Source of the DNA: Sphingomonas kyeonggiensis
GTDB lineage: Bacteria; Pseudomonadota; Alphaproteobacteria; Sphingomonadales; Sphingomonadaceae
Direction: 5' to 3'
Assembly: GCF_014196745.1 (NCBI RefSeq)
Contig: NZ_JACIEH010000001.1
Span: 1,240,001-1,304,000 of the forward strand
Length of the DNA: 64,000 bases
Each line of letters begins with the position of its first letter. Positions within the stretch are counted from its first letter, which is position 1. A program made the position numbers and the translations under genes. Shown here piece by piece: positions 55,877 to 64,000 of the stretch. Under the pieces are notes generated by a model that made no database searches, had not been told where the DNA came from, and saw nothing but the letters and a program-made list of their open reading frames with translations.

Positions 55877-57378
55877 GCGGCGGCGTACCGGTCACGCAGC
55901 TCGCGCTTGAGTACCTTGCCGATCGCGCTGCGGGGCAGCTCGTCGATCCGGACCAGGTCGGCGAGACGCTGGGTCTTGCCGACCTGGGCGTTGAACCAGG
56001 CGAGGGTCTCGGCCGCGTCGCCGGGACCGGTGTAGAAGCCGATCGGGGTCTCGCCCCATTGCTCGGACGGGATGCCGACCACGGCGCAGTCGGTCACGCC
56101 GTCGTGCCCGATCAGCACGGCCTCGAGGTCCGAGGGGTAGATGTTGAACCCGCCCGAGATGATCAGGTCCTTCTTGCGGTCCATCAGGATCAGGAAACCG
56201 TCCTCGTCGAAGCGGCCGACATCGCCGTGGCGGATGTAGCGGTTGCCCTCGGCGTCGTGCCAGGTCGCGTCGCGAGTGGCCTCGGCGCGACCGTGATAGC
56301 CGGTCATCATCGCGCCGGAACGGCCGACGACTTCGCCCATCTCGCCCTGGGGAACTTCGTTGCCCTCCTCGTCGATCAGGCGGAGGTCCTGGCCGGGCAG
56401 CGGCGTGCCGACGGTGTGGAGCTTGGTGGGGTGCATGTTGCAGACCAGGGCGGTGGTGCCGCCGCCCTCGGTCATGCCGTAATATTCGACCAGCAGCCCG
56501 GGCCAGCGGGCGAGCACGTCCGCCTTGAGCGCCGGCGAGAAGGGGGCGCTGGTGCAGGTCTTGAGGACGAAGCTCGACAGGTCGAAGCTGTCGAAATCGG
56601 GCAGCGCCATGATCCGCTGATACTGGACGGGGACGAGCATGGCGTGGGTGGCGCGGTGTTTCGCCGCCTGGGAGACGAAGGCGTGCGCGTCGAACTTGCC
56701 GAGCAGGACGGCGGTGCCGCCCCAGGCGATGGTCGGGATGAAGCTGACCAGGGTGGTGTTCGAGTAAAGCGGGGTGGCGATCATCGTCACCGCGCTGCCG
56801 AAGCCGCCGGGCGCGCGAGCGATGTGGATCCAGCGCATCGACTGGGGCTGGACGATGCCCTTGGGCGTGCCTGTGGTGCCGGAGGAATAGATGATGTTGA
56901 AGGGATCGTCGGGGCCGATCTCGACCGGTTCGGGCGTCGCGTCTTCGGGGGCGAGGAAGTCGTCCAGCGCTTCGAGGCGGACGATCTTGGCGGTCACCTG
57001 TGCGTCGCCGAGTGCCTTGGCGCCGGTCGCATCGAGGAACACCACCTTGGCGCCGCTGTCGCCGATCATCGCGGCGAGCTGGGCCGGGGTCGCGGAGGGC
57101 TGCAGCGGGGCGGGGACGCCGCCGGCCCGTAGCGCGGCCAGGAAGGCGGCGCCATATTCGATCGAGGACGCGGCGAGGATCGCGACCGCATCACCCTTGC
57201 CCACTCCTTCGCGCTGGAGCGCCGCGGCGAGGCGATCGAGCAGTGCGTCGAGCGCGGCATAGGGGATCGAGCGGTCCTCGAAGATCATCGCCGGCTTGTC
57301 CGGCCGCTCGGCGGCATGGCCGCGGATCAGATCGGAGACCGTGGCGAATTCGCCGGCCAGCATCTCGTCGGTACGCAT
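55873..57378 (-). CDS. AMP-binding acyl-CoA ligase (class I adenylate-forming)
   Basis: A 501-residue ligase that activates a carboxylic acid to its CoA ester with ATP. Core motif IYSSGTTGTPKGIVQ, motif YGMTEGGGT, hinge RHGDVGRFDEDGFLILMDRKKD followed by LIISGGFNIYPSDLEAVL, and the C-terminal catalytic Lys in PRSAIGKVLKREL are all present. The substrate cannot be read from sequence; the nearby thioesterase, dehydrogenase pair and TonB receptor suggest a medium-size acid taken up from outside. A strong GGGAGGGG precedes the ATG. Confidence 0.92.
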   Translation of the reverse strand: MRTDEMLAGEFATVSDLIRGHAAERPDKPAMIFEDRSIPYAALDALLDRLAAALQREGVGKGDAVAILAASSIEYGAAFLAALRAGGVPAPLQPSATPAQLAAMIGDSGAKVVFLDATGAKALGDAQVTAKIVRLEALDDFLAPEDATPEPVEIGPDDPFNIIYSSGTTGTPKGIVQPQSMRWIHIARAPGGFGSAVTMIATPLYSNTTLVSFIPTIAWGGTAVLLGKFDAHAFVSQAAKHRATHAMLVPVQYQRIMALPDFDSFDLSSFVLKTCTSAPFSPALKADVLARWPGLLVEYYGMTEGGGTTALVCNMHPTKLHTVGTPLPGQDLRLIDEEGNEVPQGEMGEVVGRSGAMMTGYHGRAEATRDATWHDAEGNRYIRHGDVGRFDEDGFLILMDRKKDLIISGGFNIYPSDLEAVLIGHDGVTDCAVVGIPSEQWGETPIGFYTGPGDAAETLAWFNAQVGKTQRLADLVRIDELPRSAIGKVLKRELRDRYAAA

Positions 57379-57445
57379 AACCCCTCCCTGTTGCGTACAG
57401 GCTAGAAGAGCGTCGCCGCCAACACCATACGCAATTTTCGAAAAA

Positions 57446-58672
57446 TCATTCTGGGGCGGGTGCCGTAGCGTCCGAGGTCGGGCGCATATGGACGAACAGG
57501 CCGATGATCAGCGCTGCCAGCGCCATCAGCGTGCCGGCGACGAGGAAGGCGGCGCCGTCGAAGCCGTGGTGCGAGCCTGTCGCCAGCGCCTGGGTGGCGA
57601 TCAGCGGGCCGAGGATCGCCGCGACGTTGTTCATGCTCGACACGCCGCCTTGCAGCGCGCCCTGGTGCGAGGCGTCGACCATGTTCGACAGCGTGCCGTT
57701 GAGCGCCGGATAGGCAAAGGCCCCGAACGCGCCGATCAGGAAGAAGGCATAGACCTGCCAGCCCTGCTGGATGAAGGCATAGGAAAGCAGGGTGAACGAC
57801 GCGCAACTGAGCGCGATCAGCGCGGCGCCGCGCTCGCCGAAGCGCTTGATCGTCCGGCCGGTGAGCAGCGCCTGGACCAGCACGGTGAGGAAACCGACAT
57901 AGGCGAGCGACCAGCCGATCGCGGTCGCGTCCCAGCCGAAGCGGATCGCCGCCCAGAAGGACCAGGTCGACGGGTAGACGGTGCCGGCGAGCTGCCAGAA
58001 GAACCAGGCGAGCAGCAGGGGCCCGGCATTGCCGGCATGGAAGAGCGGACGGAAGGCGCCGATGATGTGCGCGTCCGACCAGCGGAAGGGACGGCGGTTC
58101 TCCTTGGCCAGCGTCTCGGGCAGCAGGAAGAACATCACGACCGCGTTCAACGCGGCGCAGATCGCGGCGATCAGGAAGGGCGCGCGCAGGCCCAGCCCCG
58201 CGCTGATTCCGCCGAGCGCCGGGCCAAGGATGAAGCCGACGCCGAACGCCGCGCCGATCATCCCGAACACGGCGCTGCGCTTTTCGGGCGGAGTCACGTC
58301 GGCGATCACGGCGCTGGCGGGGCCGAAGGTGGCGCCCGCGATGCCGGCGATGACGCGGCCGACGAACAGCCACAACAGGCTGGGCGCCCAGGCCATCAGC
58401 GCATAGTCGATGGCGAAGGCGACCATCGAGAGGATGAGGACCGGGCGGCGGCCATAGCGATCGCCGAGATTGCCGAGCACCGGGCCGGCGAAGAAGCCGG
58501 CGATGGCGAAGGCGGCGAGCATCCAGCCGGCGATCCGGGTGGCTTCGTCGAGCCCGACATGGCCGAGCTCGGTGACCAGCGCCGGCAGCACCGGCATGAC
58601 GATGCCGAACCCGATCACGTCGATGAGCACGGCGATCAATACGATCGGCACCGCGCGATGTTCGAATTTCAT
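57446..58672 (-). CDS. MFS transporter, TCR/Tet-like
   Basis: A 408-residue major facilitator with 12 predicted helices. The N-terminal VLIDVIGFGIVMPVLPALV and the loop 2-3 motif GNLGDRYGRRPVLIL match the TetA-like drug:H+ antiporter group; GPALGGISAGLGLRAPFL is motif C-like. Position next to the ligase gene suggests export or import of the cluster's substrate rather than drug resistance, but this is inference. The ATG at 58672 follows a GAGGGGAT ribosome binding site. Confidence 0.9.
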   Translation of the reverse strand: MKFEHRAVPIVLIAVLIDVIGFGIVMPVLPALVTELGHVGLDEATRIAGWMLAAFAIAGFFAGPVLGNLGDRYGRRPVLILSMVAFAIDYALMAWAPSLLWLFVGRVIAGIAGATFGPASAVIADVTPPEKRSAVFGMIGAAFGVGFILGPALGGISAGLGLRAPFLIAAICAALNAVVMFFLLPETLAKENRRPFRWSDAHIIGAFRPLFHAGNAGPLLLAWFFWQLAGTVYPSTWSFWAAIRFGWDATAIGWSLAYVGFLTVLVQALLTGRTIKRFGERGAALIALSCASFTLLSYAFIQQGWQVYAFFLIGAFGAFAYPALNGTLSNMVDASHQGALQGGVSSMNNVAAILGPLIATQALATGSHHGFDGAAFLVAGTLMALAALIIGLFVHMRPTSDATAPAPE

Positions 58673-58717
58673 TGGTATCCCCTCTTGGGGAGGCGGTTTA
58701 GCAGGGTGGCTGCTACT

Positions 58718-58798
58718 CGTCATCCCGGCGAAAGCCGGGATCTCAGGCGATGGCGGGAAAAGAGCCGCGCGAGATCCCGGCTTTCGCCGGGATGACGG
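58718..58798. repeat. Family A palindromic element, copy 4 (inverted orientation)
   Basis: Intact arms around a 26-base core that reads AGGCGA...GAGCCGC, the reverse complement of the other copies' core. The element is thus flipped. It sits between the divergent MFS and acyl-CoA dehydrogenase genes. Confidence 0.9.
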
Positions 58799-58837
58799 TT
58801 GTTGGGCGGGGCGGCGGAGCGGATTGCGCGAGGTGAC

Positions 58838-58866
58838 TTGACGTCGGGTCAGCCATACCGCAAATT
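58838..58866 (+). promoter_or_regulatory. Possible promoter of the acyl-CoA dehydrogenase pair
   Basis: TTGACG at 58838-58843 is followed, after 17 bases, by CAAATT at 58861-58866, a weak -10. TTGACGTCGGGTCAG also forms an imperfect inverted repeat. The start codon is 35 bases further on. Assignment rests on the -35 match and spacing. Confidence 0.35.
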
Positions 58867-58900
58867 CGAAACAAGCAGGAAGACAATCCCGGGAGAGACT

Positions 58901-60121
58901 ATGGCCACGGCCCCCGATATCGACGCGCCGGCGAATCCGCTGGAGGCGTTCCGCGCCGAAGCCCGCGAATGGATCGCGGCGAATTTCCCGCCGAGCCTGA
59001 AGGGCAAGGACAATGCGATGTCCGCGGTGGAGGGGCCGCATACTAACTCGCCCGAGGAGGATGCCTGGCAGAAGGCGATGGGCGAGAAGGGCTGGGGTGT
59101 GCCGACCTGGCCGAAGGAATATGGCGGCGGCGGGCTGAGCCGGGCCGAGACGCGGGTGCTGCAGGAGGAAATGCAGCGCGCAGGCGCCTGGAACCCGATC
59201 GGCGGCATGGGCGTGATGATGTTCGGCCCGACGCTGCTGGAATATGGCACCGAGGAGCAGAAGCGCGAGCATATCCCGGCGATCGCCAAGGGCATTGTGC
59301 GCTGGTGCCAGGGCTATTCGGAGCCGGGTGCGGGTTCGGACCTCGCGAGCCTGCAGACCTTCGCCGAGGATCATGGCGACCATTATGTCGTCAACGGCCA
59401 GAAGACCTGGACCAGCGGCGGGCAATGGGCGGACAAATGCTTCATGCTGGTCCGCACGGACAAGACGAAGAAGCATGAAGGCATCACCTTCGTGCTGTGC
59501 GACATGGACGCGCCGGGCGTGGAAGTGCGTCCGATCCAGCTGATCTCGGGCAGCTCGCCCTTTTGCGAGACGTTCTTCACCGATGTGAAAGTGCCCAAGG
59601 GCAACCGGGTGGGGCAGGAAGGCGAGGGCTGGACGATCGGCAAGCGGCTGCTCCAGCACGAGCGCTCCAGCCTGTCGGGCGGTGGATCGACGGCGGGGCG
59701 GATGTTCTCCGGCGCGTCGCTGGGGCAGATCGCCAAGAAATATGTCGGCACCGATGCCGAGGGGCGCATCGCCGATGCGGACCTGCGTTCGCGGATCTCC
59801 CGGCACGAGATGGACCTGCGCAGCTTCATGCTGACGCTGCGCCGCACCGCGCTCGAGGCCAAGTCGAACCAGGGGCCGAGCGCCGCCACCTCGATCATGA
59901 AGAATGTCGGCGCGCGGATCATGCAGGAGCGTTCCGAGCTGCTGATCGAGATCCGCGGCCTCGCGGGGCTGGGCTGGGAAGGCGAGGGGTTCGAGGAGGA
60001 CGCGCTGAAGGACGTGCGGACCTGGCTCTTCGGCAAGGCGGTGTCGATCTATGGCGGCTCGACCGAGATCCAGAACAACGTGATCGCCAAGCGCATCCTG
60101 GGGATGCTGGATCATCAATGA
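58901..60121 (+). CDS. Acyl-CoA dehydrogenase, larger partner
   Basis: A 406-residue flavoprotein dehydrogenase. N-terminal helical domain, middle beta domain with CQGYSEPGAGSDLASLQT and WTSGGQWADKC, and C-terminal helical domain ending SIYGGSTEIQNNVIAKRILG. It oxidises an acyl-CoA to the 2,3-enoyl-CoA and hands electrons to ETF. It is followed by a second, shorter dehydrogenase; such adjacent large/small pairs are known as heteromeric dehydrogenases for steroid side chains or dicarboxylic acids. A repeat of about 170 bases separates the two genes. Confidence 0.93.
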   Translation: MATAPDIDAPANPLEAFRAEAREWIAANFPPSLKGKDNAMSAVEGPHTNSPEEDAWQKAMGEKGWGVPTWPKEYGGGGLSRAETRVLQEEMQRAGAWNPIGGMGVMMFGPTLLEYGTEEQKREHIPAIAKGIVRWCQGYSEPGAGSDLASLQTFAEDHGDHYVVNGQKTWTSGGQWADKCFMLVRTDKTKKHEGITFVLCDMDAPGVEVRPIQLISGSSPFCETFFTDVKVPKGNRVGQEGEGWTIGKRLLQHERSSLSGGGSTAGRMFSGASLGQIAKKYVGTDAEGRIADADLRSRISRHEMDLRSFMLTLRRTALEAKSNQGPSAATSIMKNVGARIMQERSELLIEIRGLAGLGWEGEGFEEDALKDVRTWLFGKAVSIYGGSTEIQNNVIAKRILGMLDHQ

Positions 60122-60128
60122 CTCAAAG

Positions 60129-60300
60129 CCCTCTCCCGCTTGCGGGAGAGGGTTGGGTGAGGGTGAGTAGTGTGCCTCGGACGGTGTGTTTGCCGCTCTC
60201 TCGCACCCTCACCCAGTGTAGGGTGAACAGCGCCCCGCGCTGTTCAGACCATGCCGGGGGCATGGCCGACCCAACACTCTCTCCCGCAAGCGGGAGAGGG
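60129..60300. repeat. Family C mosaic palindrome between the dehydrogenase genes
   Basis: Outer hairpins CCCTCTCCCGC-TT-GCGGGAGAGGG (60129-60152) and its counterpart at 60277-60300 flank smaller perfect hairpins: GAACAGCGC-CCC-GCGCTGTTC (60225-60245) and CCATGCC-GGG-GGCATGG (60249-60265). GTGAGGGTGAG and CACCCTCACCC segments pair between them. It lies inside a likely operon. Confidence 0.88.
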
Positions 60301-60316
60301 AGAAGAGGAAGAAGAA

Positions 60317-61387
60317 ATGGCAATCCTGACCGAAGAACAGACGATGCTGCGCGACATGGCGCGGGAGTGGGCGGACAACGAGGCGCCGGTCAGCGCCTTT
60401 CGCAAGATGCGCGATGCGGCGCCGACAGCGGGCTATGACGCCGCGACCTGGGCCGCGCAGGCCGAGATGGGCTGGACCGGCGTGCTGGTGCCCGAGGCGC
60501 AGGGCGGGGCCGGCATGGGCTATGTCTCGCTGGGGCTGGTGCTCGAGCAGCTCGGCCGCAATCTGGTCGCAACCCCGCTGGCCAGCACCGCTGCGGCGAC
60601 CAGCGCCATCCTGATGGGCGGTTCCGATGCGCAGAAGGCGGCGTGGCTGCCAAAGATCGCGGCGGGCGAAGTGGTCGCCACGCTGGCGATCGACGAGGGG
60701 CCGCGCTTCGACCCTGCGAAAATCGCGACCAGCGTCGAGGGCGGCAGGCTCAGCGGCGTGAAGGCGTTCGTGCCCGAAGGCGACAGCGCGCAGCTGTTCG
60801 TGGTGGCCGCGACCGACGGGCTCTATCTGGTCTCGGGCGATGCGGGCGTCACGCGTTCGCCGCGTCACCTGACCGACGCGCGCAGCCATGCGCAGGTGAC
60901 TTTCGACAATGCGCCGGCCGAGGCGCTGGGCGGCGGCGTCGAACTGATCGCCCATGTCGCGGACCGTGCGGCGGCGGCGGCTTCGGCGGAGATGCTGGGG
61001 ATGGCCGAGAGCGCCTTCGCCCAGACCAACGACTATCTGAAGACCCGCGTCCAGTTCGGCCAGGTGCTGGCGAGCTTCCAGGCATTGCAGCACCGCATGG
61101 CGAAGATGTTCACCGAGCTCGAGCTGTGCCGATCGGCGGTGGAGGGCGCGCTCGAGGCGATCGACAGCGGGCGGGCCAATGTCGCGCAGGAAGTCAGCCT
61201 GGCCAAGGCGGTGGCGAACGAGACGCTGCACCTGGTGAGCCGCGAGATGGTCCAGTTGCACGGCGGCATCGGCATGACAGACGAGCATGACGCGGGCTTC
61301 TATCTGAAGCGGGCGCGGGTGCTGGAAACGCAATGGGGCAATGCTTCGTGGCATCGCGACCGGTTCGCGAAGTTGAACGGGTATTGA
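60317..61387 (+). CDS. Acyl-CoA dehydrogenase, smaller partner
   Basis: A 356-residue dehydrogenase with the same three-domain order but a reduced middle domain. Marks include GWTGVLVPEAQGGAGMG, LVLEQLGRNLVATPL, TNDYLKTRVQFGQVLASFQALQHRMA (the FAD/CoA helix) and VQLHGGIGMTDEHDAGFYLKRA near the C-terminus. Its size and place fit the small subunit of a two-gene acyl-CoA dehydrogenase. A purine-rich GAGGAAGAAGAA stretch precedes the ATG at 60317; the frame upstream reads through the repeat and is not coding. Confidence 0.92.
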   Translation: MAILTEEQTMLRDMAREWADNEAPVSAFRKMRDAAPTAGYDAATWAAQAEMGWTGVLVPEAQGGAGMGYVSLGLVLEQLGRNLVATPLASTAAATSAILMGGSDAQKAAWLPKIAAGEVVATLAIDEGPRFDPAKIATSVEGGRLSGVKAFVPEGDSAQLFVVAATDGLYLVSGDAGVTRSPRHLTDARSHAQVTFDNAPAEALGGGVELIAHVADRAAAAASAEMLGMAESAFAQTNDYLKTRVQFGQVLASFQALQHRMAKMFTELELCRSAVEGALEAIDSGRANVAQEVSLAKAVANETLHLVSREMVQLHGGIGMTDEHDAGFYLKRARVLETQWGNASWHRDRFAKLNGY

Positions 61388-61753
61388 AGTCTGGCGGGAG
61401 GGGCGCCCCAATCGTCATCCCGGCGAAAGCCGGGATCTCGTGCGGTTCCTTCCGCGTAGGTTGTTATTTCGCGCCTTCGCCTGAGATCCCGGCTTTCGCC
61501 GGGATGACGGAAATGGGGCCATCGCGCCCCGATACTTCCGCCCAGGCGAAGAAATTTACCCGGACGATGGAATTTTTCGGAGATCGATTCGATAGAGGGG
61601 CACGGATACGCGCCAGTAATATGACATTTGCGCAACACTGCTAGTTCAGTCCCCTTTTGCAACCTTTGTTCTGCTTGACGTCCCTCGGGGAACTGTCAGT
61701 ATTCGAGGATAGGGTATGGAGCCGACAAAGTGCTCTGGCCCGTGGTGGGAGAG
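61388..61753. other. 366-base gap before the TonB-dependent receptor gene
   Basis: The first third is family A copy 5. The remainder is less GC-rich than average, with AT-rich pieces (GAAGAAATTTACC, AATATGACATTTGCG) and TTGACG at 61675-61680. No ORF with coding character is present. It probably holds the promoter and leader of the receptor gene; I see no Fur-box-like palindrome. Confidence 0.5.
61413..61510. repeat. Family A palindromic element, copy 5 (expanded core)
   Basis: Perfect arms around a 43-base core: the usual GTGCGGTTCCTTCC... and GCGCCTTCGCCT ends, with about 15 extra bases (around GTAGGTTGTTATTT) in the middle. It lies after the small dehydrogenase gene and may act as its terminator. 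Confidence 0.9.
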
Positions 61754-64000
61754 ATGATGATGATGCGGTTACGCCTTTTGTCGTGCGTTGCTGTTCCTGC
61801 GCTTTCGATCGCGCTTGCGGCTCCTGCCTTTGCCCAGGACACCCAGACACCGCCGGCCGACGCAACTGCCCAGGATCAGGGTGCCAGCGACCCCAACGAG
61901 ATCGTCGTCACCGCCCAGGGCCGTGCCCAGGTGCTGGCCGATGTCCCGCTCGCCGTCTCGGCGGTGACTGCCACCCAGCTCGAGCGCACCGGCGCCAACG
62001 ACATCCGCGCGCTCAACCAGGTCGCGCCGTCGCTGCTGGTATCCTCTACCGGCAGCGATGCCAACACCTCGGCCCGTATCCGCGGCGTCGGCACGGTGGG
62101 CGACAATCCGGGCCTCGAAAGCTCGGTCGCGACCTTCATCGACGGCGTCTATCGCTCGCGCACCGGCCTTGGCCTCAACGATCTCGGCGAGATCGAGCGC
62201 ATCGAAGTGCTGCGCGGCCCGCAGGGCACGCTGGGCGGGCGCAACGCCTCGGCCGGCATGCTCAGCGTCACCACCAAGGGGCCGCAGTTCACCTTTGGCG
62301 GCATGGCCGAGGCGACCTATGGCAATTACGACGCCTGGCGCCTGCAGGGCGCGGTGACCGGACCGCTTTCCGAGCAGGTCGCGTTCCGCCTCGACGGGCT
62401 CTATTCGAAGCGCAACGGCTTCTACAACGACGTCAATACCGGCCGCGACATCAACAATCGTGATCGCTATCTCGTCCGCGGCCAGCTGCTGTTCCAACCG
62501 AGCGCGGACATCTCGGTCCGGCTGATCGGCGACTACAGTTACCGCAAGGAAGATTGCTGCGCCGCCGTCTATGCGACGGCCGACGTGTCGCCGACCAATG
62601 TCGGGCTGATCGCGCCGGGCACGCCGGTGGCGACGGTGCTGACCGGGATCACCGGCACCACCTTCGGTCAGTATTTCCCGGCCTATAACAACGCCTATTC
62701 GCGCCGCATCGCGACCAGCGCCAACCGCTCCTACACCGGCAAGACCAAGGACTGGGGCTTCTCGGGCGAAGTGAACTGGAACCTGGGCAGCGTCGAGCTG
62801 ACCTCGATCACCGCCTATCGCGACTATGACAACACCCAGGCGGCCGATGCGGATTATGGCCTGGCCGACATCCTCTATTTCGGCCCCAAGAGCGGTCGCC
62901 ACTTCAAGACCTTCACCCAGGAACTGCGCTTCCATGGTGAAGCTCTGGACGGCAAGCTCGACTGGCTGGTCGGCGGCTATTACGCGCACGAGGACCTCGA
63001 CACCAAGAGCGAGCTCAAGTTCGGCAACGACTATGGCCGCTTCGCCGCGTGCCGTGTGGTCTATGGCTCGTTCAGCGCCTTCTACAATCCGAACAATGTC
63101 GGCTGCCTGACGCCGACCGGCGTTGCGGTGCTGAGCAACACGCTCGGGCCGCTGGGCGCGGCGGGATCGGCGATGGTGCAGGGCCTGCAGCGGCTCGACA
63201 CGGTACGCAATGTCGGCGACGACACGTCGAACTTCGACCAGACCAGCTCGAACTTCGCGTTCTTCACCCACAATATCTTCCACGTGGCCAAGGGCTTGGA
63301 TCTCACGGTGGGCCTGCGCTACACCAACGAGACCAAGAAGCTGAACGCCAACTTCAACAACACCAACACGGTGTGCCCGGTGCAGCAGGCCAACCTGCTG
63401 CCCTATATGGGTGTGGCGGCACTGGCCCCGCTGGCCGGCGGCATCATCACGCTGAGCTGCCAGGGCGGATCGTCCTCGGCGCTCAACGCGCTGACGCTCA
63501 ACGACACCCGCAAGGAGAACAAGTTCACCGGCACGGCGATCCTGTCGTACAAGCCGAGCGACGACGTGATGGTCTATGCGAGCTATTCGCGCGGCTACAA
63601 GGCGGGCGGCTTCAACCTCGATCGCTCGGCCTTCAAGAACCCGAACGCGGCCCAGCCGCTGCCGATCTTCCCGATCAGCCTGGCCAATGCCGGCTATTAT
63701 GCCGATGTGCTCCAGTTCGACGAGGAGACGGTGAACGCCTATGAGGCGGGCATGAAGTACTCGGGGAAGGGCTTCAACCTGAACGTCGCCGGCTTCCGTC
63801 AGGAATTCAGCAACTTCCAGCTGAACACCTTCAACGGCACGGTCTACCTCGTCCAGAACATCAATGGCTGCAAGACGAGCCTGAACGGCGGCGATCGCGA
63901 CCTGAGCGCGACCACCGGCGTCTGCCCGTCGGGCCAGACCAAGCCGGGCGTGGTGTCGACCGGCTTCGAAGTCGAAATGGGCCTGTCGCCGGTGCGCGAC
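61754..64000 (+). CDS. TonB-dependent receptor (3' end beyond window)
   Basis: An open frame of 749 codons from the ATG at 61754 to the window edge. Signal peptide about 1-27 (ending APAFAQ), TonB box region NEIVVTAQ at 48-55, plug domain about 60-175 with ARIRGVGTVGDNPG, FIDGVYRSR and IEVLRGPQGTLGGRNASAGM, then beta-barrel strands such as FRLDGLYSKRNGF and MVYASYSRGYKAGGFNL. Four successive ATGs begin the gene after a GGTGGGAGAG site; any may be used. It imports an unknown ligand across the outer membrane; the nearby acyl-CoA genes suggest an organic acid or lipid rather than iron. Confidence 0.93.
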   Translation, partial: MMMMRLRLLSCVAVPALSIALAAPAFAQDTQTPPADATAQDQGASDPNEIVVTAQGRAQVLADVPLAVSAVTATQLERTGANDIRALNQVAPSLLVSSTGSDANTSARIRGVGTVGDNPGLESSVATFIDGVYRSRTGLGLNDLGEIERIEVLRGPQGTLGGRNASAGMLSVTTKGPQFTFGGMAEATYGNYDAWRLQGAVTGPLSEQVAFRLDGLYSKRNGFYNDVNTGRDINNRDRYLVRGQLLFQPSADISVRLIGDYSYRKEDCCAAVYATADVSPTNVGLIAPGTPVATVLTGITGTTFGQYFPAYNNAYSRRIATSANRSYTGKTKDWGFSGEVNWNLGSVELTSITAYRDYDNTQAADADYGLADILYFGPKSGRHFKTFTQELRFHGEALDGKLDWLVGGYYAHEDLDTKSELKFGNDYGRFAACRVVYGSFSAFYNPNNVGCLTPTGVAVLSNTLGPLGAAGSAMVQGLQRLDTVRNVGDDTSNFDQTSSNFAFFTHNIFHVAKGLDLTVGLRYTNETKKLNANFNNTNTVCPVQQANLLPYMGVAALAPLAGGIITLSCQGGSSSALNALTLNDTRKENKFTGTAILSYKPSDDVMVYASYSRGYKAGGFNLDRSAFKNPNAAQPLPIFPISLANAGYYADVLQFDEETVNAYEAGMKYSGKGFNLNVAGFRQEFSNFQLNTFNGTVYLVQNINGCKTSLNGGDRDLSATTGVCPSGQTKPGVVSTGFEVEMGLSPVRD

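Noticed and set aside
57455..57464. TTTTCGAAAA palindrome-like stretch between the MFS and ligase genes considered as an operator
   Set aside because: It lies between same-strand genes just before the MFS stop and overlaps the end of an ordinary intergenic run. With ten AT-rich bases and no second copy, there is no support.

Overview
The window looks like an ordinary stretch of chromosome from a sphingomonad (Alphaproteobacteria, Sphingomonadales; Sphingomonas or a close relative). The evidence is the high G+C content with nearly all-G/C third codon positions, the chvI-chvG-hprK-rapZ-EIIA-HPr block next to pckA, GTG/TTG starts, a TonB-dependent receptor of sphingomonad style, and dispersed palindromes of the type CCCGGCGAAAGCCGGG scattered between genes. 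I see no rRNA, tRNA, CRISPR array, prophage, integrase or transposase.

Layout. 1-5.3 kb: radical SAM protein, VOC protein, YbjN-like protein, then a minus-strand run UDG-like protein / lytic transglycosylase / moaB. 5.4-11.1 kb: ETF-ubiquinone oxidoreductase, a TPR protein, ispE, an enoyl-CoA hydratase-family protein and an N-formylglutamate amidohydrolase. 11.3-16.1 kb: ilvD, a small lipoprotein, a bifunctional NAD(P)HX repair enzyme and an RlmD-type methyltransferase. 16.1-19.1 kb: truA and fmt (minus) facing away from recR and def (plus). 19.1-24.4 kb: an orphan gene, rmuC behind a LexA-box-like site, an AAA ATPase, a TPR protein, a META-domain protein and a TrmH-type methyltransferase. 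24.4-30.5 kb: the PTS-Ntr/ChvGI block and divergent pckA. 30.5-35.1 kb: small conserved proteins, a DUF885 peptidase-like protein, NfeD and an SPFH protein. 35.1-44.1 kb: citrate-lyase-like protein, guaB, PAP2 protein, cyclopropane synthase-like methyltransferase, purT, an RsmB-like methyltransferase, and two small helical proteins that may be related. 44.2-49.8 kb: lptD-surA-pdxA-rsmA in the order known from other Proteobacteria. 49.9-55 kb: holC, ndk, a secreted protein of unknown role, and a second two-component system next to an EF-hand protein. 55.1-64 kb: thioesterase, acyl-CoA ligase and MFS transporter (minus), then a pair of acyl-CoA dehydrogenases and the first 749 codons of a TonB-dependent receptor (plus), which runs off the window.

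How the genes work together. The 24.4-30.5 kb block is a carbon/nitrogen-PTS and envelope-sensing regulatory unit whose HprK homologue has lost its P-loop here. The 55-64 kb region reads as a catabolic unit for an imported acyl or ring-derived acid: uptake by the TonB receptor, activation by the ligase, oxidation by the paired dehydrogenases. Electrons would pass through ETF to the ETF-QO encoded at 5.4 kb. The most distinctive features are four families of intergenic palindromes. One copy separates the two genes of a two-component system, and one supplies the predicted 5' codons of a lipoprotein gene. A perfect 15-bp hairpin also encloses the ribosome binding site and start codon of the gene at 30575. 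I found no obviously new multi-gene system; the notable points are mostly degenerate enzymes, repeats and control sites.
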